Made by a program: the position numbers and the translations under genes
Shown here: in pieces, positions 44,372 through 52,698 of the stretch
Numbering within the stretch: position 1 is the stretch's first letter
How the letters are laid out: every line of letters begins with the position of its first letter
Assembly (NCBI RefSeq): GCF_009760405.1
Contig: NZ_WRPP01000004.1
Coordinates: 787,697 to 851,696 of the forward strand
From: Nocardia terrae
Lineage (GTDB): Bacteria; Actinomycetota; Actinomycetes; Mycobacteriales; Mycobacteriaceae
Length of the DNA: 64,000 nt
Direction: 5' to 3'
Notes under the pieces: generated by a model
Told to the model about the DNA's origin: nothing
Database searches by the model: none
The model's input: the letters and a program-made list of their open reading frames with translations, nothing else

Positions 44372-44643
44372 GCGCGGATAGGTGCGGTCAGGGACCGCGA
44401 TCACAGCGTACGGGAAGCGCGTTCGACGCTCGCGTTCTGCGTTCCTGAACGCCCGCTGACCCGCGTGTGAAATGTCGGTGAGCCACCTGGCAATACCGCG
44501 CGATTGTGAGCATACGCACACACATTCGGCGCTATCGCGCTTAAGCTGAGGGTGCCTCATGTCTGCGGTGTCATCTGGTTCCGCGCGGGGGTGGGGAACC
44601 CGATGAAGGTCACGTTCGACACGCAGTACATAGGAGAGAACCA

Positions 44644-45672
44644 ATGGCTGCTCGAATTGCCTCGATCAGCGGGGTAGAGCACACGGCGATGCTGGGGCTC
44701 GGGGTGTATCGCCCGCAGCGCGTCGTCACCAACGATGAGGTCGCCGGACCCATCGCCTCCAGCGACGAATGGATCCGGACCCGTTCCGGCATCCGCACCC
44801 GTCGCTTCGCCTCCCCCGAGGAGACGATCATCAGCATGAGCGCCGCGGCCGCCCGCGACGCCATCGACGCCGCGGAGATCGATCCGAGTCTGATCGACTG
44901 CGTCATCGTCGCCACCTCCACCTGGCTGCTGCTCACACCCGCCGCGGCGCCGCAGATCGCCACCGAACTCGGCCTGGACAATGTGGCCGCCTTCGACGTC
45001 TCGGCCGGCTGCGCGGGCTTCTGTCACGCGGTGGCCATGGCCTCGGACCTGGTCAAGGGCGGCACCGCCCGCAACGTCCTGGTCATCGGCGTGGAACGGC
45101 TGACCGACACGATCAACCCGACCGACCGCGGCACCGCCTTCCTCTTCGCCGACGGCGCGGGCGCGGTGGTGATCGGCGCATCCGACGAACCCGGCATCGG
45201 TCCCACCGTGTGGGGCTCCGACGGCACCCAGCACCACGCCATCCGCCAGGACAAGGACTGGATGGAGTTCTTCGCCGAGATCGACGAGAAGGGCACGGAC
45301 GCCGTCCGCCCCTACCTCGCCATGGAGGGCACGGCCGTCTTCCGCTGGGCCGCACACTCTTTGGAGAAGGTCTGCCGCGACGCCATCGAACGCGCGGGCC
45401 TCACCCCGGAAGACCTCGACGCCATGGTTCCGCACCAGGCCAACGGCCGCATCATCGAGATCATGGCGCGGGTGCTCAAACTCCCCGAGAGCTGCGCCCT
45501 CGCCAATGACATCGAGGAGACCGGCAACACCTCGGCCGCCTCGATCCCCCTGGCCATGGAGGCCATGATGCGCGTGGGCGACGCCAAACCCGGCGGCACC
45601 GCCCTGCTCATCGCCTTCGGCGCGGGCCTGTCCTACGCGGCCCAGGTCGTCGCCCTGCCGAACTGGAAGTAA
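44644..45672 (+). CDS. 3-oxoacyl-ACP synthase III family protein (FabH-like)
   Basis: 342 residues of the thiolase fold. The triad is complete: Cys in DVSAGCAGF (~118), His in VPHQANGR (~262) and Asn in TGNTSAAS (~297). RTRSGIRTRR near 45 is the typical FabH start. It condenses an acyl-CoA starter with malonyl-ACP, or makes a related ketoacid. GGAGAG is 7 bases before the ATG. It stands alone, so its role in fatty-acid or secondary lipid synthesis is not given by context. The 272 bases upstream hold promoters but no gene I can support. Confidence 0.93.
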   Translation: MAARIASISGVEHTAMLGLGVYRPQRVVTNDEVAGPIASSDEWIRTRSGIRTRRFASPEETIISMSAAAARDAIDAAEIDPSLIDCVIVATSTWLLLTPAAAPQIATELGLDNVAAFDVSAGCAGFCHAVAMASDLVKGGTARNVLVIGVERLTDTINPTDRGTAFLFADGAGAVVIGASDEPGIGPTVWGSDGTQHHAIRQDKDWMEFFAEIDEKGTDAVRPYLAMEGTAVFRWAAHSLEKVCRDAIERAGLTPEDLDAMVPHQANGRIIEIMARVLKLPESCALANDIEETGNTSAASIPLAMEAMMRVGDAKPGGTALLIAFGAGLSYAAQVVALPNWK

Positions 45673-45698
45673 GGGAAGACTTCCGATCAGCTCGCCCT

Positions 45699-45726
45699 CC
45701 GCGCGCCGCCTCCGGGCGGCGCGCGG
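45699..45726. terminator. Bidirectional terminator
   Basis: 12-bp arms (CCGCGCGCCGCC and its complement) and a 4-base loop between convergent stops at 45672 and 45736. Confidence 0.8.
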
Positions 45727-45735
45727 GATCAAGAG

Positions 45736-46434
45736 TTATCCCAAATCCCAGGCGACGGTCACGGTGAAGGTGACCGTCTGCTGGCCTGGTTCGAGGTTGA
45801 TATTCGGCGCGGCACTCGGCGCGACATCCTTGTACATCGGGGTAGGCGTTGTGCCGCTGCCGTTCTCGCTGATGGTCTTGACCTTCTTCAGCTTCAGACC
45901 CGACAGGTCCGCGTACTGCTGGGCGCGGGACTTGGCGTCGTCGAAGGCGCGGGCGCGGGCATCGGAGAGCAGCTTGGTGTTGTCCTCCAGCCCGAATGCC
46001 ACCGAGCTGATGCGGGTGTCATTGCCCCCGGCCTGCACCGCCGCCGACAGGATGCCCGACGCCTTCGGCAGATCCCGCACCGCCACATGCATGGAGTTCG
46101 TGGCCCGGTACCCGGTGATGTTGTGTCCGTCCGGCCCGTAGGTGGGCTGGACGGACAGATCACTCGTCTTGATGTCCTCGCGCTTCGCGCCCGCGGTGAC
46201 CATGGCGTCGGTGATCGACTTGGCCTTGGCATTGGCTTGGTCCACGGCGGCCGAGACGTCGCCCGCGCTCACCTCGGTGCCGAGGTCGGCGTTGAGCACA
46301 TCCGGTGTGCCCTGGACCTTTCCGGTTCCGCTCACGGTCACGGTCCGGTCGCCGGAGGAATCCGAGCTGCCGCATCCGGTGAGCAGCAGCGCGACCCCGG
46401 CGCTCGCGGCGCAGATCGCTGTAAGTCGTCGCAT
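45736..46434 (-). CDS. SIMPL-domain (DUF541) lipoprotein
   Basis: 232 residues. The signal peptide ends in lipobox LLTGC, so it is a lipoprotein. The SIMPL/BP26 domain follows: RTVTVSGTGKVQGTPDVLNADLG, DIKTSDLSVQPTYGPDG, and a C-terminal QTVTFTVTVAWDLG. Bacterial members form ring assemblies in the envelope and are linked to stress; precise role unknown. It reads into a terminator shared with the FabH-like gene. An SRPBCC gene is 15 bases upstream in the same direction. Confidence 0.88.
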   Translation of the reverse strand: MRRLTAICAASAGVALLLTGCGSSDSSGDRTVTVSGTGKVQGTPDVLNADLGTEVSAGDVSAAVDQANAKAKSITDAMVTAGAKREDIKTSDLSVQPTYGPDGHNITGYRATNSMHVAVRDLPKASGILSAAVQAGGNDTRISSVAFGLEDNTKLLSDARARAFDDAKSRAQQYADLSGLKLKKVKTISENGSGTTPTPMYKDVAPSAAPNINLEPGQQTVTFTVTVAWDLG

Positions 46435-46449
46435 AGGCCGAACCTACGC

Positions 46450-46905
46450 TCAGCGCTCCACGGTTTGCTTGATCTTGCCGAGGGTTTCGTGCATGCCGTC
46501 CACGAGCGCGCCCTCGAACGGCTGCTCACCGCCGAAGACCTTGTCGATGGTGAACTGCAGCCAGCCGGGCAGCTTGCCGTTGGGGACGTCGCGGCGCTGG
46601 ATCAGCTTGGTGCCGCCTTCGGTGGGCTCCAGAGTGTAGCTCCAGACCGTCCGGTTCTCGGTCATGCGGAAGGCGATCGCCTTGTTCGGCTCGTACCGCA
46701 CGACCTTGGAGGTGGTCGGGTAGACGTAGCCCGACGCCTTGTTGAGATTCACCGTCCAGGTACCGGTGTGCACCGACCGGCCGAGCGGTTGCATACGCAG
46801 GGTCTGCGGACTGAATTCGGGAATGCGCTTCAGATCGGAGACGACGCTCCAAACCTGCTCGGGCGCGGCCGCGATATCGATGCTTGCTTCGAGAGTGTTC
46901 GGCAA
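46450..46905 (-). CDS. SRPBCC family protein (polyketide cyclase/dehydrase-like)
   Basis: 151 residues. The first strands (LEASIDIAAAPEQVWSVVSDLKRIPEFSP) and the long C-terminal helix are typical of the START/SRPBCC lipid-binding fold. No signal peptide. It is 15 bases upstream of the SIMPL lipoprotein gene and probably cotranscribed. Such proteins bind or modify hydrophobic ligands; nothing in the sequence tells which. Confidence 0.88.
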   Translation of the reverse strand: MPNTLEASIDIAAAPEQVWSVVSDLKRIPEFSPQTLRMQPLGRSVHTGTWTVNLNKASGYVYPTTSKVVRYEPNKAIAFRMTENRTVWSYTLEPTEGGTKLIQRRDVPNGKLPGWLQFTIDKVFGGEQPFEGALVDGMHETLGKIKQTVER

Positions 46906-47168
46906 CGCTGCCTCCGGGAACGTAACGATCGGTACCGGTAATCCTAGTTCGGAGTGGCTTGCATCACCGATTCCGCGTGGCGTGGATCACCACACCCCAC
47001 CAGCACGTATAGCTCCGACCACGGGTTCATTCCCGCTGGTGAAAATCAACTAGATCACATTCCGGGGGTGTCGATGTCCGAAATGTAATGCGCGGCGCAC
47101 AATGTGGGATAGACGAAGCAACAGACACTGCCACCAGCTTCCGATTGGGAAACGTGAGGTGATCGGCC

Positions 47169-47366
47169 GTGAACCTGCGCTCGCTCCTGCATCGTAAGAC
47201 CGAGATGGTCCCGCTCCTCCCCGCCGAGGACTCCGGAGCCGATGTGGGGTCTTCCACGACGCCGAAGCATTCCGGACGCAAGAAGGCCAACGGGGCCCTC
47301 GAAGAACGATTAGAGCGATTGCTCACGCCGACTGAGCTGGATCTCGTTCAGCATCATCGGATTTGA
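47169..47366 (+). CDS. Small hypothetical protein, 65 aa
   Basis: GTG start with GAGGTGA 8 bases upstream; G/C-rich third positions. It begins MNLRSLLHRKTEMVPLLP, has a polar middle (TPKHSGRKKANG) and ends in a predicted helix ALEERLERLLTPTEL. No family recognised. The plausible ribosome site and codon pattern favour a gene; it lies 121 bases before the response-regulator fusion. About 260 bases upstream of it are non-coding. Confidence 0.5.
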   Translation: MNLRSLLHRKTEMVPLLPAEDSGADVGSSTTPKHSGRKKANGALEERLERLLTPTELDLVQHHRI

Positions 47367-47487
47367 CGCGGGTGTCCCGGGTGCCGAGCACAGGTCCACG
47401 CGGGTTGCGCCCGTCGCGACGGAGTTTGACGCAAGAACGGCGCGATCCGACCGCTGCCCACTTGCCTCGCCATTCCATACTCGATAG

Positions 47488-49161
47488 GTGACTTCACCAG
47501 CTGCCGTGAAACCGGCCATTCTCAGCGTCGACGACGATCCTGGCGTCTCGCGCGCGGTCGTACGGGACCTGCGCCGCCGGTACGGGGCGGATTACCGAAT
47601 CCTGCGGGCGGAGTCCGGCGCCGACGCACTCGAAGCGCTTCGTGAGATGAAACTGCGCGGCCAGCCGGTCGCGGTCCTGATCGCCGACTACCGGATGCCC
47701 GGTATGAACGGTGTCGAATTCCTCGAGCAGGCCATGGACCTGCACCCGTACGCGCGCCGCGTGCTGCTGACCGCCTACGCGGACACCAATGCCGCCATCG
47801 AGGCCATCAATGTGGTCGATCTGGACCACTACCTGCTCAAGCCGTGGGATCCGCCGGAGGAGAAGCTCTATCCGGTCATCGACGCCCTGCTCGAGGCTTG
47901 GCGCGGGGACGACCACAAGCCGGTCACCGAGACCAAGGTGGTGGGCCACCGCTGGTCGGCGCGCTGCTCGGAGGTGCGGGAGTTCCTGGCCCGCAACCAG
48001 TTGCCGTATCGCTGGTACCAGTTCGACGAGCCCGAGGGCGCCCGCCTGCTGGCCGCCGCCAATGCCACCGAGGACCAGTGCCCGGTCATCATCAATCCCG
48101 GCGGCGACGTGCTGATCATGCCGACCGACGCCCAGCTGGCCGAGGGCGTGGGCCTGAACACCGCGGCCGCCAGCGACTTCTACGACCTGATCGTGGTCGG
48201 CGGCGGCCCGGCCGGTTTGGGCGCGGCGGTTTACGGCGCGTCGGAGGGCCTGCGCACGGTGCTGGTGGAACGCACCGCCACCGGCGGGCAGGCCGGGCAG
48301 AGTTCCCGCATCGAGAACTACCTGGGCTTCCCGGACGGGCTCTCGGGCGCGCAGCTGGCCGACCGGGCGCGGCGGCAGGCCGTGAAGTTCGGGGCCGAGC
48401 TGATCACCGCGCGCGAGGTGGTGGCGCTCGAGGCGTGTGGTTCCGCGCGGGTGGTGAAGTTCGCCGACGGCGGCAGCGTGGCCGCGCATTCGGTGCTCAT
48501 CGCGACCGGCGTCAACTACCGGCACCACCCGGCTCCGGGCGTGGACGAGTACACCGGGCGCGGCGTCTACTACGGCTCGGCCATGACCGAGGCCAGCGAC
48601 TGCGCCGAGAAGGACGTCTACATCGTGGGCGGCGCGAATTCGGCGGGTCAGGCGGCGGTGTTCCTGTCCCGGCGGGCCAATGCCGTGCACATCCTGGTGC
48701 GCGGGGAGTCGCTGGAAGCGTCCATGTCGCACTACCTGATCCAGCAGATCGAGCAGATCCCCAATATCAAGGTGCACACCCGCACCGAGGTGGTGTCCGC
48801 CGACGGCGACGACCATCTGGAGCGGATCGTGCTGCGCGATAACGCGACCGGCGTGGAAGAAAAGGTGGATGCGGAGCGTTTGTTCCTGTTCATCGGCGCC
48901 GCGCCGGAAACCGACTGGCTGGATGGTGTCGTCAAGCGTGACGACAACGGCTACGTGCTGGCCGGACCGGACCTCATGGTGGACGGCGAACGGCCCGCGG
49001 GCTGGGAACTGCCGCGGCCGCCACAGCATTTGGAGACCAGCGTGCCCGGCGTGTTCGTGGCCGGCGACGTGCGGTCGGAATCCGCGAAGCGGGTGGCCTC
49101 GGCGGTCGGCGAGGGCGCGATGGCCGTCATGCTGGTGCACCGCTGGCTCGCGAAACAGTAG
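47488..49161 (+). CDS. Response regulator fused to thioredoxin-reductase-like flavoprotein
   Basis: 557 residues in three parts. Residues 1-135: a receiver domain with DDD at 15-17, phospho-acceptor D67 (LIADYRMPG), T95 and K118. Residues ~148-222: a small glutaredoxin/thioredoxin-like segment with one Cys (C160). Residues ~230-557: a TrxR-type FAD/NADPH enzyme with GGGPAG at 238-243, GGANSA at ~381 for NADPH, and FVAGDVR near the end. The CxxC of real thioredoxin reductases is absent (YYGSAMTEASDC instead). Phosphorylation probably tunes a redox reaction rather than transcription. First of three genes with the kinase at 49172. Confidence 0.9.
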   Translation: MTSPAAVKPAILSVDDDPGVSRAVVRDLRRRYGADYRILRAESGADALEALREMKLRGQPVAVLIADYRMPGMNGVEFLEQAMDLHPYARRVLLTAYADTNAAIEAINVVDLDHYLLKPWDPPEEKLYPVIDALLEAWRGDDHKPVTETKVVGHRWSARCSEVREFLARNQLPYRWYQFDEPEGARLLAAANATEDQCPVIINPGGDVLIMPTDAQLAEGVGLNTAAASDFYDLIVVGGGPAGLGAAVYGASEGLRTVLVERTATGGQAGQSSRIENYLGFPDGLSGAQLADRARRQAVKFGAELITAREVVALEACGSARVVKFADGGSVAAHSVLIATGVNYRHHPAPGVDEYTGRGVYYGSAMTEASDCAEKDVYIVGGANSAGQAAVFLSRRANAVHILVRGESLEASMSHYLIQQIEQIPNIKVHTRTEVVSADGDDHLERIVLRDNATGVEEKVDAERLFLFIGAAPETDWLDGVVKRDDNGYVLAGPDLMVDGERPAGWELPRPPQHLETSVPGVFVAGDVRSESAKRVASAVGEGAMAVMLVHRWLAKQ

Positions 49162-49171
49162 GAGTGGCTGA

Positions 49172-50647
49172 ATGGGCAACACCCGATTGATCTGCGACCC
49201 GAACGAACTGCGTGGGCTGTTCCTGTTCGAGAAGCTGAATGACGACCAGCTGGCCTGGCTGTGCAAGGACGGCCGGGTCGAGATGTTCGAACCCGGACTG
49301 GTTTTCCGCGAGGGCGATCCGGCCACCTGCTTCTACGTCCTGATGGACGGCGAGGTGGTGCTGACCAAGATGTCGGGCGGCGAGGAGATCGAGCTCGTGC
49401 GCACCGAGCACGTCGGCTCCTACTCGGGCGCGTGGACCGCCTACATGGGCGACAAGGTCGAGCAGACCTACACGGCCTCGTTCTATGTGACGCGGCCGTC
49501 CAAGTTCTTCGTGCTCGACGCCGGGACCTTCGCCAAGATGATGCAGGAATGGTTCCCGATGGCCCTGCACCTGCTGGAGGGCGTCTTCTTCGGCAACCGC
49601 AATGCCAATGAGCGCATCGGCCAGCGCGAACGACTGCTGGCGCTGGGTTCGCTGTCGGCGGGCCTGACCCACGAGTTGAACAACCCGGCCGCGGCCGCCG
49701 TGCGCGCCACCTCCTCGCTGCGCGAGCGGGTGGCCGGGATGCGGCACAAGCTGAAGATGATGGCGCACGGCAAGTTCGACTCCCAGACGCTCGAGGCGCT
49801 GGTGCAGCTGCAGGAGGAGGCGGCCGCGCAGGTCGCCAAGGCCCCCAAGCTCACCTCCATGGAGGCCGCCGACCGCGAGGACGAGCTGGGCGACTGGCTG
49901 GAGAACCACGACATCGGCAACGGCTGGGATCTGGCCCCGAACTTCGTGCAGGCCGGTTTCGACATCGACTGGCTGGAGAAGGTGCACGGCACCCTGTCCG
50001 GTTGCGGCCCCGACGTTTTCGAGGGCGCCATCCGCTGGCTCAACTACACCGTCGAGACCGAACTGCTGATGAACGAGATCGGCGACTCCACCACCCGTAT
50101 CTCCTCGCTGGTGAACGCGGCCAAGCAGTACTCGCAGATGGACCGGGCCCCGTTCCAGGTGGTGGACATCCACGAGCTGCTGGACTCCACGCTGGTCATG
50201 CTGGCCCGCAAGATCGGCGACGACATCACGGTGGTCAAGGAATACGATCCGGCGCTGCCGCCGGTGCCCTGCTACGCCGCCGAGATGAACCAGGTGTGGA
50301 CCAACCTGATCGACAACGCGGTCGCGGCCATGGAAGGGCGCGGCACGCTGACGGTCCGCACCTACCGTGAGGGTCCTTGCGCCGCAGTGGAAATCGGCGA
50401 CACCGGGCCGGGCGTCCCGGACGAGATCCGCACCCGCATCTTCGAACCGTTCTTCACCACCAAACCGGTCGGCGAGGGCACGGGCCTCGGTCTGGACATC
50501 TCGTTCCGGATCGTGGTGAACAAGCATCACGGCGATATTCGCGTCGAATCCGAGCCCGGCGACACGCGATTCATCGTCCGGCTGCCGCTGGAAGCGGCCG
50601 CTCCCGCCGAAAACGGTGTGGCGCAATCCACTACGGAAGGCAACTGA
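49172..50647 (+). CDS. Histidine kinase with N-terminal cyclic-nucleotide-binding domain
   Basis: 491 residues. Residues ~15-135 are a CRP/cNMP-binding domain (FREGDPATCFYVLMDGEVVL). The phospho-acceptor helix has H167 in LSAGLTHELNNPAAA. The ATPase domain (~350-480) shows the N box NQVWTNLIDNAVAAM, G1 GDTGPGVPD and G2 GEGTGLGLDIS. No membrane helix, so it is cytoplasmic. The start is 10 bases past the receiver-fusion gene, its obvious partner. Whether it senses a cyclic nucleotide is unproven; cNMP-contact residues were not checked. Confidence 0.92.
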   Translation: MGNTRLICDPNELRGLFLFEKLNDDQLAWLCKDGRVEMFEPGLVFREGDPATCFYVLMDGEVVLTKMSGGEEIELVRTEHVGSYSGAWTAYMGDKVEQTYTASFYVTRPSKFFVLDAGTFAKMMQEWFPMALHLLEGVFFGNRNANERIGQRERLLALGSLSAGLTHELNNPAAAAVRATSSLRERVAGMRHKLKMMAHGKFDSQTLEALVQLQEEAAAQVAKAPKLTSMEAADREDELGDWLENHDIGNGWDLAPNFVQAGFDIDWLEKVHGTLSGCGPDVFEGAIRWLNYTVETELLMNEIGDSTTRISSLVNAAKQYSQMDRAPFQVVDIHELLDSTLVMLARKIGDDITVVKEYDPALPPVPCYAAEMNQVWTNLIDNAVAAMEGRGTLTVRTYREGPCAAVEIGDTGPGVPDEIRTRIFEPFFTTKPVGEGTGLGLDISFRIVVNKHHGDIRVESEPGDTRFIVRLPLEAAAPAENGVAQSTTEGN

Positions 50648-51000
50648 TGACCGAACAGATCGAAGGCATCGATCCGACGGTGGCGCCCAGCGGGTCCGGC
50701 TGCGTCGAATGCGATGCCGCCGGCGGCTGGTGGGTGCACCTGCGCCGGTGCGCGCAGTGTGGACATGTCGGCTGTTGCGACATGTCGCCGAACCAGCACG
50801 GCACCAAGCATTTCGAGAGCACCGGGCACCCGTTCATCCAGAGCTTCGAGCCGGGTGAGGAGTGGTACTACAACTTCACCAGCAAGGAGATGTACGAGGG
50901 CGGGCCGGAACTCGCGCCGCCGCACGCGCATCCGGCCGATCAGCCGGTGCCGGGTCCGCGCGGCCGGGTCCCCGCGGACTGGCAGCAACACCTGAACTGA
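50647..51000 (+). CDS. UBP-type zinc finger protein
   Basis: 117 residues; the ATG overlaps the kinase stop by one base (TGATGA). Residues ~19-61 form a UBP zinc finger: C19-x2-C22, C35-x2-C38, C43 and H51, H55, H61 with QHGTKHFESTGHPF. The tail is Pro/His-rich. In eukaryotes this finger grips the C-terminal Gly-Gly of ubiquitin; bacterial members have no defined partner. Its position as third coupled gene suggests it serves the redox two-component pair. No membrane or signal segment. Confidence 0.9.
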   Translation: MTEQIEGIDPTVAPSGSGCVECDAAGGWWVHLRRCAQCGHVGCCDMSPNQHGTKHFESTGHPFIQSFEPGEEWYYNFTSKEMYEGGPELAPPHAHPADQPVPGPRGRVPADWQQHLN

Positions 51001-51136
51001 CGCGGAATCCGTGGGGGCTTCGCCCCGAATCTCCTGTTCCGAGCTTTCACTTCCGGGAGTTGCCGACGCCGGGTACGCTGCCCAGCGCCGGGCCGCTCCG
51101 GTGTCAGGCACTCTCGGGAAGTTCGGAAAGCAGGGT

Positions 51137-51568
51137 ATGAAGCGTCTTTCGATCGTCGCCCTCGCGGCAGGTGCGATGGCGTTGAGTCTCGCCGCGTGTA
51201 GTTCGGACAAAACTGCTGATACCAACGGCCTGAAGCAGGCGGGGACCACCACGGCCGCCCGCACCACCAACCCGGTCGCCTCCACCGCCGCCGCGCCGGT
51301 CGTGCAACCGCCCGCCGACGCCCCGACCAGTGCGACGGCCGCCAAGAAGACCAGCGCGCCCGCGGGGGCCCAGACCACTTGCTCCGATTTCCGCGACCTC
51401 ACCGAGGATGCCGAGAAGCAGGTGATCGATCAGGTGCTGGCCGCCAATCCCGGCTCGTTCCTGGCCGGCAGCCCGAATGTGGCGCTCGGCACCGCCAAGC
51501 TCGCCTGCCTGGCCACGACGTATGCGAATACGCCGGTCGCGGTGGCAATCCGCGTGGCTCCCAAGTAG
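51137..51568 (+). CDS. Hypothetical lipoprotein
   Basis: 143 residues. N-terminal signal MKRLSIVALAAGAMALSLAAC ends in lipobox LAAC. A Thr/Ala/Pro-rich linker (~30-75) leads to a short domain with a Cys pair (TTCSDFRDL and KLACLATTY) that could form a disulfide. No family recognised. The ATG has AGGG 4 bases upstream, weak. Followed by the sigma factor gene after 147 bases; relation unknown. Confidence 0.8.
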   Translation: MKRLSIVALAAGAMALSLAACSSDKTADTNGLKQAGTTTAARTTNPVASTAAAPVVQPPADAPTSATAAKKTSAPAGAQTTCSDFRDLTEDAEKQVIDQVLAANPGSFLAGSPNVALGTAKLACLATTYANTPVAVAIRVAPK

Positions 51569-51715
51569 TTTCGTTTTCGATCTCCATTAGGGAACCATTG
51601 GCGTCTCCTCAGCGGAGGGGCTCACGGTGGCAGCGTGTGGATAGTCACCGCCGTGACCGGGGCCCGCAGGCGTATCGTCCTCAAACGATTGCGTACGACG
51701 AGGACTGGGGTACGG

Positions 51716-52606
51716 ATGGACGCCTACGGACTGGCCGAATTCGAGCGACACCGCCCGCGTCTGTTCGCGCTCGCCTATCGCATGCTCGGGTCCGCGGCCG
51801 AAGCCGAGGACGCGGTCCAGGAGACCTACCTGCGCTGGGACGCCACCGATCGCGCCGGAATCCGTTCCGCCGAAGCCTGGTTGACCACCATTCTGGTGAA
51901 TCTCTGCCGCAGCTGGCTGGATTCGGCCCGCGCCCGTCGCGAGAAGTATGTCGGCCCCTGGCTGCCCGAACCCGTCCCGACCGGGCGCGGTGAACTGGGT
52001 CCGCTGGAATCGGCCGAACAGCGGGAACTGGTGTCGATGGCCTTCCTGACCCTGGCCGAACGGCTCAGCCCCACCGAGCGCGCCGTCTTCGTGCTGCGCG
52101 AGGCGTTCGGCTACGCCCACCGCGAGATCGCCGACATGCTCGAGCTCACCGAGGCCAATTCGCAGCAGGTGTACCGCCGCGCCGCGCACCGCGTGCAGGA
52201 GGAGCGCACGCGCTTCGAGCCCGCCCCGGGGCACGCCCGCGAACTGGTCGAAAAGTTCCTCAACGCAGCGCAATCCGGTGACCTCGCGGCACTCGAGTCC
52301 ATGTTCACCGCCGATATCGTCGCGATCGCGGACGGCGGCACGAAGGTCAACGCGGCCAAGCGGCCCATCGTGGGCGCGGCGGCCGTCGCCCGCTACCTGG
52401 TGGGTCTGTTCGCCAAGATCCCGAATTTCCCGGGAGTCGCCTTCTCGGTCGAAGAGGTCAATGCGGTGCCGGCGTTCGTGGTGCGGCAGGGCGAGACCGT
52501 GCTGGGCACCGTGTCTCCCGCCTTCGACGGGGAGTCGATCGCTTCGCTCCGGCTCGTGGTGAACCCGGACAAGCTGGCCTATTTCGAGCAGCAGGTTCGC
52601 GTGTGA
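51716..52606 (+). CDS. ECF41-family sigma factor (SigJ-like)
   Basis: 296 residues from the ATG at 51716. Region 2 (RLFALAYRMLGSAAEAEDAVQETYLRW) and region 4 (LSPTERAVFVLREAFGYAHREIADML) are complete. The extra ~95-residue SnoaL-like C-terminal domain with DGGTK and NPDKLAY is the hallmark of ECF41 sigma factors, in which that domain controls activity instead of an anti-sigma factor. The oxidoreductase gene directly downstream is the usual kind of target. Start choice: the longer frame to 51635 has no ribosome site. Confidence 0.92.
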   Translation: MDAYGLAEFERHRPRLFALAYRMLGSAAEAEDAVQETYLRWDATDRAGIRSAEAWLTTILVNLCRSWLDSARARREKYVGPWLPEPVPTGRGELGPLESAEQRELVSMAFLTLAERLSPTERAVFVLREAFGYAHREIADMLELTEANSQQVYRRAAHRVQEERTRFEPAPGHARELVEKFLNAAQSGDLAALESMFTADIVAIADGGTKVNAAKRPIVGAAAVARYLVGLFAKIPNFPGVAFSVEEVNAVPAFVVRQGETVLGTVSPAFDGESIASLRLVVNPDKLAYFEQQVRV

Positions 52607-52626
52607 CACAGGACACGTCCCGGATC

Positions 52627-52653
52627 TGTCAGGGATCGCGGGGCTGCCCGGTC
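52627..52653 (+). promoter_or_regulatory. Candidate ECF41-dependent promoter
   Basis: TGTCAGG - 16 bases - GGTC closely follows the known ECF41 pattern TGTCACA-N16-CGTC, 46 bases before the oxidoreductase ATG and 20 bases after the sigma gene. Confidence 0.5.
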
Positions 52654-52698
52654 TAGAGGGTGTCGGCCACCGAGCGGGGCCAGAAAAGGAGCACTCTC

